Assembly: GCA_030528885.1 (NCBI GenBank)
Contig: JAUMXY010000014.1
Coordinates: 1 to 56,762 of the forward strand
DNA: 56,762 bases
DNA from: Bacteroidales bacterium
GTDB taxonomy: Bacteria > Bacteroidota > Bacteroidia > Bacteroidales > Bacteroidaceae
Direction of reading: 5' to 3'
How positions within the stretch are numbered: the stretch's first letter is position 1; every line of letters starts with the position of its first letter. A program made the translations under genes and the position numbers. The notes beneath the pieces were generated by a model. The model did no database searches. It saw only the letters and a program-made list of their open reading frames with translations, and was not told the DNA's origin. Positions 24,735 through 32,531 of this stretch are shown here, one piece after another.

Positions 24735-24987
24735 TTTCGGGGGAGAAATCCCGAATCTGTTGCATTAACATATTATTTCGCGCTTAACGAAGAGCCTGAG
24801 AAACTTTTTTCGAAATAGTCACGAATTAATAATGTGAGGATGAGCCAGAAATGCGGTTCACCCGAATTACCATATAATGAATGCACGCACCTTTGGTGTG
24901 GTATGTTCTTATAGGTAATTGGGGTTTCGGTTTTCTCAGGCTCGCCCCATAGTTAAGCGCATAAGAATGGCCGCACCATTTTTATGC
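24735..24987 (+). ncRNA. ssrS: 6S-like structured RNA (candidate)
   Basis: A long rod-shaped RNA of about 200-250 nt. GCGCTTAAC (24780-24788) pairs with GTTAAGCGC (24952-24960), and GAGCCTGAGAAA (24792-24803) with TTTCTCAGGCTC (24932-24943). An inner AATTACC/GGTAATT helix follows, then an apical GCACC-TTT-GGTGT loop, with unpaired bulges between. This elongated hairpin with a central bubble is the layout of 6S RNA, which binds RNA polymerase, and of the Bacteroidales-1 motif described as a 6S homologue. A 12-bp hairpin GCATAAGAATGG/CCATTTTTATGC (24959-24987) closes the 3' end. It could instead be a leader of the secreted protein at 25037. The identification is by structure only. Confidence 0.55.
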
Positions 24988-25036
24988 CTTATTGTTAGAT
25001 GCTTTATTTTTTTATTAATCTTTAATAATATGTAAA

Positions 25037-25753
25037 ATGAAAAAAGTTTATTTTTTTACTGTAATGCTGGCAATGTCAGTTGTTGCAAATGTACAAGCAC
25101 AGGGTTCAAATGGTTTGACTGAGGTTTCCACATCTTACTCGGAAGGATATTGTTATGTGATTCCGAAAGATTTTACTTTTGGGAAAAACTTTTATTTATC
25201 AAGTAGTCCTTGGGAGGAATCAAGCAGTCCTGAGAGCTTCCCTGTTTATGTTTATAATGATGATTTTGAAATAGTAAAAACAATCAATGTCACACACGGT
25301 GTCAGACGATGTCTCTATAGGGATTTTGATGGAAACTCCTTTCCAACTGATGATGATGCAGGAACTTTCTATTTGACACAGACACTATTCAATGATGATG
25401 AAAAGTTTGAGTATATAAGAAACTCTTCAGAAGGTGGATTTGAAATTGTTTCAGAAGATGGTACAGTTTTGCAGACGTGTAAAAATGTTGATTTTGATGA
25501 GAACGGTCCTTTTGATATTTATCGAATGAATGGAAAGTTATATTTAGGCGCACCATGCTATTCCGATCTCAGAGATGATTATCAGTGTTTATACAAAATA
25601 GACAAGCAAACGACACGTATTAAACGAGTAGCAGAAATTCCTGTTCCTACAACTCGTTATTCGGTTGCTGGCTATCAGTTGCCTTCTACTCAAAGCGGTG
25701 TGAATATTGTGCGTCAAGAGGACGGAACAGTGAAGAAGGTACTCGTTGAATAA
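25037..25753 (+). CDS. Secreted hypothetical protein
   Basis: A 238-residue protein with a clear signal peptide (VVANVQAQG). The mature part is acidic and rich in Asp, Tyr and Ser, with repeated short beta-strand segments such as VYVYNDDFEIVKTINV and FEIVSEDGTVLQTCK. The first resembles repeats in Bacteroidetes cell-surface beta-propeller-like proteins. It ends in GVNIVRQEDGTVKKVLVE, a form of the short C-terminal tail seen on many Prevotella secreted proteins. I assign no function. A bidirectional terminator follows. Confidence 0.75.
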   Translation: MKKVYFFTVMLAMSVVANVQAQGSNGLTEVSTSYSEGYCYVIPKDFTFGKNFYLSSSPWEESSSPESFPVYVYNDDFEIVKTINVTHGVRRCLYRDFDGNSFPTDDDAGTFYLTQTLFNDDEKFEYIRNSSEGGFEIVSEDGTVLQTCKNVDFDENGPFDIYRMNGKLYLGAPCYSDLRDDYQCLYKIDKQTTRIKRVAEIPVPTTRYSVAGYQLPSTQSGVNIVRQEDGTVKKVLVE

Positions 25754-25781
25754 CACTTTGTTAGGTATTTAATGTAAAATA

Positions 25782-25826
25782 AACAAACTCCCACGTAAAG
25801 CTTGATGCTTCACAAGGGAGTTTGTT
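25782..25826 (+). terminator. Bidirectional terminator between convergent genes
   Basis: AACAAACTCCC (25782-25792) pairs with GGGAGTTTGTT (25816-25826) in an 11-bp stem. It serves the secreted protein on the plus strand and the small lipoprotein gene on the minus strand. Confidence 0.8.
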
Positions 25827-25969
25827 CATTTTGCCTTTGTCAGATATTCCCTCACTTGTTCACGTAATGAAGGCAAATCTTCTTTAATGGCTCTTTCAAA
25901 GTGTTTCTCTGAAATGCAGAAGATGCAGCCACCTAAGATAAATAGTGTAGGAATGTGAAAAAATTTCAT
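25826..25969 (-). CDS. Small lipoprotein-like protein, 47 aa
   Basis: A short frame whose ATG overlaps the stop of the leucine-rich repeat gene (ATGA at 25966-25969), a sign of translational coupling. The product starts MKFFHIPTLFILGGCIFC, a short hydrophobic signal with a lipobox-like LGGC (Cys15). A charged helix follows, ERAIKEDLPSLREQVREYL. No family recognised. The frame ends at the terminator, which fits a real last gene of the operon. Confidence 0.55.
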   Translation of the reverse strand: MKFFHIPTLFILGGCIFCISEKHFERAIKEDLPSLREQVREYLTKAK

Positions 25970-26535
25970 TTCCAAAACTTTTTATCAAACGGGAATGCAT
26001 ATTTATGAATCTCAGTGTCCTTGCTCTTCAATGCCACATGAGCAAGGTTCTTGCAGTCGTAAAATGCACGTTCTTCGATTCTTTTCAGGGAGGCAGGAAG
26101 GATGACAGACTGCAATGTCTTGCACTCTGAGAACGCACCCTCTTTTATTGTAATGATTCCTTCAGGGAGAATCACCAAGGATGGAGTATTCATATATGCG
26201 TAGGCACCCACGACTTTTACCTCAGGAAAGATTTTGGTAGTGGTGCAAGCAAGAACCAACTCATTCGTCGCCTTCTCTACAACTGAGTTCGAACCTGCTG
26301 ACTTGTAAGTTCTGTTGTTTTCTTCCACCGTAATTGACATGCAGTATTCACAATCCTTGAAAGCATAAGAACTGTACAGACTGTTATCCTGTACAGCGAC
26401 ATTGACATGTCCATTATCTATAATCTTGTATTTGATACCCGATTCGATGAAAAAAGAATTAGCCATCATACAGTCAGCACAGCAAAACAATGCAATGAAT
26501 ATAATAGCTATTCGGCTCATAACAATACGAAACAT
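25966..26535 (-). CDS. Secreted leucine-rich-repeat (BspA-like) protein
   Basis: A 189-residue secreted protein with a signal peptide (IAIIFIALFCCADCMMA). Residues 100-180 contain LRR_5-type repeats: VVGAYAYMNTPSLVILPEG, IKEGAFSECKTLQSVILPAS and IEERAFYDCKNLAHVAL. This repeat type is common on surface proteins of Bacteroidetes, where it mediates binding. It is short for the family, with about three repeats. Starts at 26535 or 26520 are both possible. Followed by a coupled small lipoprotein gene. Confidence 0.8.
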   Translation of the reverse strand: MFRIVMSRIAIIFIALFCCADCMMANSFFIESGIKYKIIDNGHVNVAVQDNSLYSSYAFKDCEYCMSITVEENNRTYKSAGSNSVVEKATNELVLACTTTKIFPEVKVVGAYAYMNTPSLVILPEGIITIKEGAFSECKTLQSVILPASLKRIEERAFYDCKNLAHVALKSKDTEIHKYAFPFDKKFWK

Positions 26536-26580
26536 ATTAATCTATAAAAGTTTGTTTTGTTTTGATTATTTTTAATGATT

Positions 26581-27342
26581 TCACTTCGACGCCACCTTCA
26601 GCCTCACCCACAGCCATCGGGGTATCATTCGCCAGAAGAAGACGAGGAGGCGGTAGCGCCAGTCGATGGTGATGATGGAGCGGTTGTTGCGGATGCCTCG
26701 TGCGATGGAGAGGGCAACATCGTGTGGGTCGAGTTGGAGAGGGTAGTTATATCCATCAGCAATGAGGGGTGTGCGGACAAAGCCTGGACGGATGTCGTGG
26801 AGGTGGATATGGTGGATGCCTCGTATGCGGCAGAGCTGGCTGAGGCATTCCATGTAGTGGTTGGCGTAGCGTTTGGTGGAGGAGTAGGCTGGGGCGGCTC
26901 CGAGCCCGCGGGTGCCGGCTATGCTGCTGATGACAGCGAGGTGCCCCTCTCTCTGAGGATGCTGCTCGAAGTAGTGGAAGGCTGTGCCAACCATCTGGGT
27001 GAAACCTGCCACGTTGGTGGCGACAGTGGCCATCTCCTTTTCAAGGTCAAGAGCTGGATTCTGATAGCCGATACCTGCGCTGTGGAAGTAGAGGTCCATG
27101 CCGCCTGTCTTGCCGATGAGGCTGAGAAGACGGCGAGGGGCATCTTCTTGTGTGATGTCGATGCACTCGGTGGCGATGACATCGAGGTTCTTGCTCTGAA
27201 TCTGCTGCAGCAGGGCTTGCCGCCGCCCTGCTATGCCTACCTGCCAGCCTTGCGAGGTGAGCACCTTGACCATTTCGAGTCCAATGCCTGAGGTGGCGCC
27301 GATGATGATGGCTTTTTTCTGTGTCATACGCTCTGTGTCCAT
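26581..27342 (-). CDS. Short-chain dehydrogenase/reductase
   Basis: A 253-residue SDR with the cofactor motif GATSGIG (about 15-21), the NAG-like motif HSAGIG, a catalytic Ser in ISSIAG and the YSSTK motif (Y and K). The arginine in GRR after the second strand suggests NADP(H). The C-terminus is hydrophobic (IDWRYRLLVFFWRMIPRWLW) and may associate with the membrane. The substrate is not evident. The promoter TAAATTTG at 27353-27360 fits a start at 27342 or at the second ATG, 27327. Confidence 0.88.
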   Translation of the reverse strand: MDTERMTQKKAIIIGATSGIGLEMVKVLTSQGWQVGIAGRRQALLQQIQSKNLDVIATECIDITQEDAPRRLLSLIGKTGGMDLYFHSAGIGYQNPALDLEKEMATVATNVAGFTQMVGTAFHYFEQHPQREGHLAVISSIAGTRGLGAAPAYSSTKRYANHYMECLSQLCRIRGIHHIHLHDIRPGFVRTPLIADGYNYPLQLDPHDVALSIARGIRNNRSIITIDWRYRLLVFFWRMIPRWLWVRLKVASK

Positions 27343-27352
27343 GATTGTATGA

Positions 27353-27360
27353 CAAATTTA
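27353..27360 (-). promoter_or_regulatory. Promoter -7 element TAAATTTG of the SDR gene
   Basis: Minus-strand TAnnTTTG match 10 nt upstream of the first ATG. Confidence 0.5.
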
Positions 27361-27432
27361 CGAAAACTTCTTGGAAAAGGGTGGCTCTAGAGGAGAAAAA
27401 TAAGCATGTTTGGTGATTTCAGATGAAAATTG

Positions 27433-27440
27433 TATCTTTG
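27433..27440 (+). promoter_or_regulatory. Promoter -7 element TATCTTTG of the YccF-GH2 operon
   Basis: Exact match 29 nt before the YccF start. Confidence 0.6.
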
Positions 27441-27469
27441 TGGCGATTTCATGACTAAAAGGCAATAAG

Positions 27470-27847
27470 ATGAAAATACTTGGTAATCTGATATGGTGGC
27501 TGTTTGGCGGCCTGGAGGCGGCGGTGGGATACTTTACTGCCAGCCTGGCAATTGCGTGTACAATAGTGGGTATTCCTGTGGCATTGCAGACATTCAAGAT
27601 TGGCTTGCTTTGTCTGTGGCCGTTTGGCTCGCAGGTGGTGGATACTGACAGTCCGACTGGCTGCATCCGCATTCCGCTTAATGTTCTTTGGATTCTCTTC
27701 GGAGGACTCTGGGCGTGGTGCTCTCATGTTTTCTTTGGCATCGTGCTCTACATCAGCATTGTTGGCATCCCTTTCGGCAAGCAGCATTTTAAGATGGCTC
27801 GTCTGTCTTTAGCTCCTTTTGGCAAAGAGGTTAAACTGAACTTTTAA
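27470..27847 (+). CDS. YccF-domain membrane protein
   Basis: A 125-residue protein with two copies of the YccF motif: LGNLIWWLFGGLEAAVGYFTASLAIACTIVGIPVALQTFKI begins the first copy and ILFGGLWAWCSHVFFGIVLYISIVGIPFGKQHFKMARLSLAPFG the second (both shortened here from longer stretches). Each copy has hydrophobic helices followed by the VGIPxxxQxxK/VGIPFGxQ turn. It is an inner-membrane protein of unknown function. It lies 11 bp before the GH2 gene and probably shares its transcript. Confidence 0.85.
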   Translation: MKILGNLIWWLFGGLEAAVGYFTASLAIACTIVGIPVALQTFKIGLLCLWPFGSQVVDTDSPTGCIRIPLNVLWILFGGLWAWCSHVFFGIVLYISIVGIPFGKQHFKMARLSLAPFGKEVKLNF

Positions 27848-27858
27848 ATTTAATAGAT

Positions 27859-30288
27859 ATGAAAAGACTATTTTTGCAAATGCTGTTGCTCTCCTTCTGT
27901 TTCTTGTCTGGTTGGGCGCAGTACGTAGAGCAGCACGAGAAACGTGCGACGGGTAATGTGTCGCTGAGTGCGTATGCTGAGCACAAGTGTCAGCTGTTTA
28001 ACTTCGGCTGGAAATTCCAACTCGGAAATCCTGAAGGGGCGGAACGGATTGATTATGATGATTCGGCATGGAGAACGCTGGATATTCCTCATGACTATCA
28101 GTTTGAGCAGCCATGGGATGAGAAGGAGAATAAGGGGCGTGGCTTTAAGCGGATGTGTGAAGGCTGGTACAGGAAGACTTTCAATGTCCCTGAGAGTTTG
28201 AAAGGACTTCGTGTTGTGTTGGACTTTGAGGGAGTGATGTATGTGAGCGATGTGTATGTGAACGGGAAAAAAGTGGCAAGCAATGAGTATGGCTATACGG
28301 GGTTTGAGGCAGACATCACAAAGGTCGTCAATTATGGCAGCGATAATGTGGTGGCTGTTTATTCAAGCACAGGCCCTACGGGAGGAAGTCGCTGGTACAC
28401 AGGTGGAGGCATCTTCCGCAACGTGTGGCTGAAGGCTGGCAACAATACTCGCATCGCGCGGCACGGCCTGTATGTGACGACTGAGGGAGATAAGGTGAAT
28501 GTGCAGGTGCAGGTTGTGGGTTGGCAGCGGCACGACATCAAGATAAAGGCCTGTGTGAAGGATGCTGATGGTCGTGTGGTTGCAACAGCGGAGCAAGGCA
28601 TGCCTGACCATACCGTACAGAATAACACTGAGGTGCTGCTTCCGCAGATGACTGTGGCCAGTCCGAAGCTGTGGGACGTGGATGCACCTCATCTGTATTC
28701 TGTTGAGGCTGTGCTGGAGGAAGATGGAGTGGTGATAGACTCTGTAGCAGACAAGTTTGGTTTCCGCACGATTGAATACGGGTCTGATTTCGGATTTAAG
28801 TTGAATGGCAGAAAGGTCTTCCTTGTGGGCATAGCCAATCATCATGACCTTGGCGCTGTGGGTGTTGCAGCCTACAAGACAGCCATCGAGCGTCAGATGC
28901 GCACACTGAAGGCTTTCGGCTATAATGCCATACGCTGTTCTCACAACCCTTATTCTGATGATTTCTATCGTATTGCAGATGAGGTAGGACTGCTCGTCGT
29001 GGACGAACTGATTGACAAGTGGTCAGACAAGGACTATTGGGGAGGTCGCAAACCGTTTATGCAGCTTTGGCCCGAGTTGATACAGGAGTGGGTGAAGAGA
29101 GGGCGCAATCACCCTTCTGTGGTGCTGTGGAGTTTGGGAAATGAATTGCAGACCCGTTCCGATTGGAGTGGTTATCAGACCAATGACTGGGGAATAACGA
29201 CCTATCGTATTTTTGACCAGATGGTGAAACGATACGACAAGACTCGCCCGACGACAGTTGCCATGTTCCCTGCGCGTGCAGGCGCTCAGCGAAACACGCC
29301 AGACTTCAAAACCTATCTTGTTCCGCCAGAGCTGGCATGCGAAACAGAAGTGGCATCGTTTAATTATCAGTGGGATGCTTATCACGGCTACTACAAGCAC
29401 GCACCCCATCTCATCCTGTTCCAGAGCGAGGCTGTGACCAATCAGCTGCAGCAGCCCTACTATGGCATGGACCGTCAGCGTGGCGTAGGCCTCTGCTGGT
29501 GGGGCGCCATTGAATATTGGGGTGAGTCGAACGGATGGCCCAAGAAGGGGTGGAACTATTCTTTCTTTAGCCACACCTTGCAGCCATTCCCTCAGGCATA
29601 TCTCATCAAGTCATGCATACAGCCCGATAACCCCGTCGTGTGCATAGGCGTCTTGGATGGCAAGGGCGAAAGCCTCGAATGGAACGACATCAAGGTAGGG
29701 CAGCAGAAAATCAATAAGAACTGGAATCAGAAGGATGGCTCTCATCCCAATGTCTTCACTTACACCAATGCCGAAGAGGTGGAACTGCTGTATAACGGCA
29801 AGTCTCTTGGCGTGCAGAAAAACGATACGACAGATATTGCCAAGCGAAACGCAATTCTTTGGTCTGGCATTGACTACGGCACAGGCGGCAAGCTTGTTGC
29901 CATAGCTCGCACAGGCGGCAAGGAAGTAGCCCGTGATGAAATAGAAACGACAGGCAAGGCCGTTCGCCTCCGCATAGAAGAAGAAACCAAAGAGTGGACA
30001 GCCGATGGCATGTCCCTTAAGTATCTCAACATCTATGCCGTCGATTCAAGAGGCAGGGTCGTTCCCAATGCCACAGATGAGATTAGCGTCTCCGTCTCTG
30101 GTGCAGCCACCTTCCTCGCCCTTGACAATGGCGACCACTACACCAGCGACCTCTTCCATGGCGTGACCACCAAGCAGATGCAGACAGGCTACATGCAGTG
30201 CATCCTTCGCAGCACCTTGCAAGCAGGCAAGGTGACAGTGGCAGTTTCCTCCCCAACCCTGAAAGGTGCGAAGCTGACTTTCCAATAA
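27859..30288 (+). CDS. GH2 family beta-galactosidase-like enzyme, secreted
   Basis: An 809-residue enzyme with a signal peptide (FCFLSGWAQ). Domains in order are a sugar-binding jelly roll (about 45-200, GWYRKTFNVPESL, SRWYTGGGIFRNVWL), an immunoglobulin-like domain (about 205-300) and a TIM barrel (305-600). Bacteroidetes-type C-terminal domains (DUF4982-like, then an Ig-like module with LDNGDHYTSDLF) follow. The catalytic acid/base is E429 in LWSLGNE and the likely nucleophile is E524 in LFQSEA. NHHDLGAVG (327-335) is a family metal/substrate motif. It probably releases beta-galactose or a related sugar from polysaccharides in the periplasm. Confidence 0.9.
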   Translation: MKRLFLQMLLLSFCFLSGWAQYVEQHEKRATGNVSLSAYAEHKCQLFNFGWKFQLGNPEGAERIDYDDSAWRTLDIPHDYQFEQPWDEKENKGRGFKRMCEGWYRKTFNVPESLKGLRVVLDFEGVMYVSDVYVNGKKVASNEYGYTGFEADITKVVNYGSDNVVAVYSSTGPTGGSRWYTGGGIFRNVWLKAGNNTRIARHGLYVTTEGDKVNVQVQVVGWQRHDIKIKACVKDADGRVVATAEQGMPDHTVQNNTEVLLPQMTVASPKLWDVDAPHLYSVEAVLEEDGVVIDSVADKFGFRTIEYGSDFGFKLNGRKVFLVGIANHHDLGAVGVAAYKTAIERQMRTLKAFGYNAIRCSHNPYSDDFYRIADEVGLLVVDELIDKWSDKDYWGGRKPFMQLWPELIQEWVKRGRNHPSVVLWSLGNELQTRSDWSGYQTNDWGITTYRIFDQMVKRYDKTRPTTVAMFPARAGAQRNTPDFKTYLVPPELACETEVASFNYQWDAYHGYYKHAPHLILFQSEAVTNQLQQPYYGMDRQRGVGLCWWGAIEYWGESNGWPKKGWNYSFFSHTLQPFPQAYLIKSCIQPDNPVVCIGVLDGKGESLEWNDIKVGQQKINKNWNQKDGSHPNVFTYTNAEEVELLYNGKSLGVQKNDTTDIAKRNAILWSGIDYGTGGKLVAIARTGGKEVARDEIETTGKAVRLRIEEETKEWTADGMSLKYLNIYAVDSRGRVVPNATDEISVSVSGAATFLALDNGDHYTSDLFHGVTTKQMQTGYMQCILRSTLQAGKVTVAVSSPTLKGAKLTFQ

Positions 30289-30592
30289 TGCACTATCTGC
30301 TGTGGAACATTCCTTCTTCGGCATGTAGTTCCTTCCTTGTTCATCGCTTTGAGCTTTCCGTGTCCATCGCATTGTTCCTTCCGTGTTGAACAGCTTGGAC
30401 AAAGAAGGGAGGCTGAGGGGGGAGGGGAGCAACCGATGTGAAAGTCTGGGAGAGGAGAGAAATTCCTGTATGGGATGTGAAAAAAAATAGCGAAGACGAT
30501 GATGGTGTCAGAATTTTGTTTTATCTTTGCAAACAGCCTATGCGCTGGGCTATATTCTTTTGATGTAATAAATAACTAAATAATTTAATAAT
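30289..30592. other. Intergenic before phosphoglucomutase
   Basis: About 300 bp with no gene. It holds the phosphoglucomutase promoter at its right end and G-rich, purine-rich sequence around 30405-30460. Nothing else is evident. Confidence 0.5.
30522..30529 (+). promoter_or_regulatory. Promoter -7 element TATCTTTG of phosphoglucomutase
   Basis: Exact match with a 64-nt leader to the ATG at 30593. Confidence 0.6.
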
Positions 30593-32329
30593 ATGGACAA
30601 CGAATTGATTAAGCAGTGTGAAGCTGAGGCACAGAAGTGGCTTTCGCCAGCGTTTGATGCCGAGACACAGGCAGAAGTGAAGGCTATGCTCGATGCTGAG
30701 GACAAGACAGCTCTCATCGATGCATTCTATCAGAATCTGGAGTTTGGTACTGGCGGTTTGCGCGGTATCATGGGTGCGGGTACTAACCGCATGAATAAAT
30801 ATATTGTGGGCATGGCTACTCAGGGCTTTGCCAACTACATCAACAAGGCTTTTGCGGGCAAGAAGGACATCAGCGTAGTGGTGGGACACGACTGCCGCAA
30901 CAACTCTCGTCTGTTTGCTGAGACGGTGGCTGACATCTTCTCTGCCAATGGCATCAAGGCTTATCTGTTTGAGAGCCTTCGTCCTACTCCTGAGATTTCT
31001 TTCGCCATCCGTCAGCTGGGTGCGCAGGCTGGTGTGAACATCACTGCCAGCCACAATCCGCGCGAATACAATGGTTACAAGGCTTACTGGGATGATGGCG
31101 CTCAGGTGCTGGCACCGCACGACACTGGCATCATCGACGAGGTGAACAAGGTGACGATTGACCAGGTGAAGTTTGAGCCTAACAAGGATTTGATTCAGAT
31201 TATTGGAGGCGAGATGGATGTGGACTATCTGAATGCGGTGCATGAGGCGTTGGTTGACCAAGAGGTCATCAACCGACAGAAGGACCTTTGCATTGTTTAC
31301 TCTCCATTGCATGGAACAGGACGTGTCATCATCCCTGCTGCGCTCCGTACATGGGGTTTCCAGAACATTAACGTGGTGAATGAGCAGATGTCTATTGATG
31401 GCAACTTCCCAACGGTCGTTTCTCCAAATCCTGAGAACTCAGAGGCAATGACTTTAGGCATGAAGCTGGGTACGAAGCTCAATGCTGACCTGGTGCTGGC
31501 GTCTGACCCTGATGCTGACCGTCTGGCTGTGGTGTGCCGCGACCCGAAGGGAGAGTGGTGCATCCTCAATGGTAACCAGACTGCGCTCATGCTCTCTTAC
31601 TACATCATCGAGAACAAGAAGAAGCTTGGACAGCTGAAGGGCAATGAGTTTATGGTGAAGACTATCGTGACGACAGAGACCATTGCAGAAATTGCTCAGC
31701 GCAACAACGTGGAGATTCGCGATGTTTATACTGGTTTCAAGTGGATTGCTCGCGAAATCAAACTGTCTGAAGGTGTGAAGAAATATATTGGCGGAGGCGA
31801 GGAATCGTTCGGATACCTGCCATTTGACAAAGTGCGTGACAAGGACAGCCCGGCTTCTATCTGTTTGCTTTGCGAGATTGCTGCATGGGCAAAGGATAAC
31901 GGCATGACGCTCTACGACTTGCTGATGAAGATTTACCTTGATTACGGATTTGCTTACCAGAATGCTATTTCTGTCACTAAGCCAGGCAAGTCTGGTGCTG
32001 ACGAAATCAAGCAGATGATGGAAGACTTCCGCAAGACTCCACCAGCATCTCTTGGCGGCAGCCCTGTCGTTTGCGTGAAGGACTACAAGACGCTGAAGCA
32101 AGTGTGCCAAGGCGTGGAGTCTGACCTCGATATGCCTGCAACCAGCAATGTGCTGCAGTGGTTCACTGCTGATGGCACCAAGATTTCTGTTCGTCCTTCC
32201 GGTACAGAACCTAAGATTAAGTTCTATGTGGAGGTGAAGGGCGAGATGGCATGTCCTAAGTGCTATCCATCGGCTACTGCTGAGGCACAGGCAAAAGTGG
32301 ATGCTATCAAGAAGGATTTGGGACTTTGA
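30593..32329 (+). CDS. pgm: Phosphoglucomutase/phosphomannomutase
   Basis: A 578-residue alpha-D-phosphohexomutase. It has the phosphoserine loop TASHNP (S153), the metal loop DPDADR, the sugar-binding loop GGEESFGY and the phosphate-binding loop RPSGTEPK, in family order. The length matches the longer phospho-sugar mutases of Bacteroidetes and Firmicutes. It interconverts glucose 1-phosphate and 6-phosphate (or the mannose forms) and so links sugar breakdown, for example by the GH2 enzyme and malQ of this window, to nucleotide-sugar synthesis. Monocistronic with its own promoter and terminator. Confidence 0.93.
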   Translation: MDNELIKQCEAEAQKWLSPAFDAETQAEVKAMLDAEDKTALIDAFYQNLEFGTGGLRGIMGAGTNRMNKYIVGMATQGFANYINKAFAGKKDISVVVGHDCRNNSRLFAETVADIFSANGIKAYLFESLRPTPEISFAIRQLGAQAGVNITASHNPREYNGYKAYWDDGAQVLAPHDTGIIDEVNKVTIDQVKFEPNKDLIQIIGGEMDVDYLNAVHEALVDQEVINRQKDLCIVYSPLHGTGRVIIPAALRTWGFQNINVVNEQMSIDGNFPTVVSPNPENSEAMTLGMKLGTKLNADLVLASDPDADRLAVVCRDPKGEWCILNGNQTALMLSYYIIENKKKLGQLKGNEFMVKTIVTTETIAEIAQRNNVEIRDVYTGFKWIAREIKLSEGVKKYIGGGEESFGYLPFDKVRDKDSPASICLLCEIAAWAKDNGMTLYDLLMKIYLDYGFAYQNAISVTKPGKSGADEIKQMMEDFRKTPPASLGGSPVVCVKDYKTLKQVCQGVESDLDMPATSNVLQWFTADGTKISVRPSGTEPKIKFYVEVKGEMACPKCYPSATAEAQAKVDAIKKDLGL

Positions 32330-32361
32330 AGAGCTTGAATAGCTTGCGAGATTCTAAGCGA

Positions 32362-32396
32362 AGTGCACCATCCGTTTTTGTTACGGATGGTGTACT
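32362..32396 (+). terminator. Terminator of phosphoglucomutase
   Basis: AGTGCACCATCCGT (32362-32375) pairs with ACGGATGGTGTACT (32383-32396) with one wobble, followed by a run of T. Confidence 0.85.
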
Positions 32397-32416
32397 TTTT
32401 TTGTTGCCCTGAAAAA

Positions 32417-32481
32417 CCGTACCCCTCGGGTCCGATAGGGTGGACCCGAGGGGTACGGTGCGTCGAACCCGAGGGGTACGG
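32417..32481 (-). repeat. Dispersed repeat, locus 3 (three units, intergenic)
   Basis: One forward unit (32417-32433) followed by two inverted units (32442-32458 and 32465-32481), then GGTATAAG. With one unit in one sense and two in the other, it matches the two-plus-one pattern of loci 2 and 4 but with the pair at the other end. Confidence 0.9.
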
Positions 32482-32531
32482 TATAAGAGGACACAAAAGT
32501 ATGCCTAAGGCTATGCAGTGTGGAAATGGCG

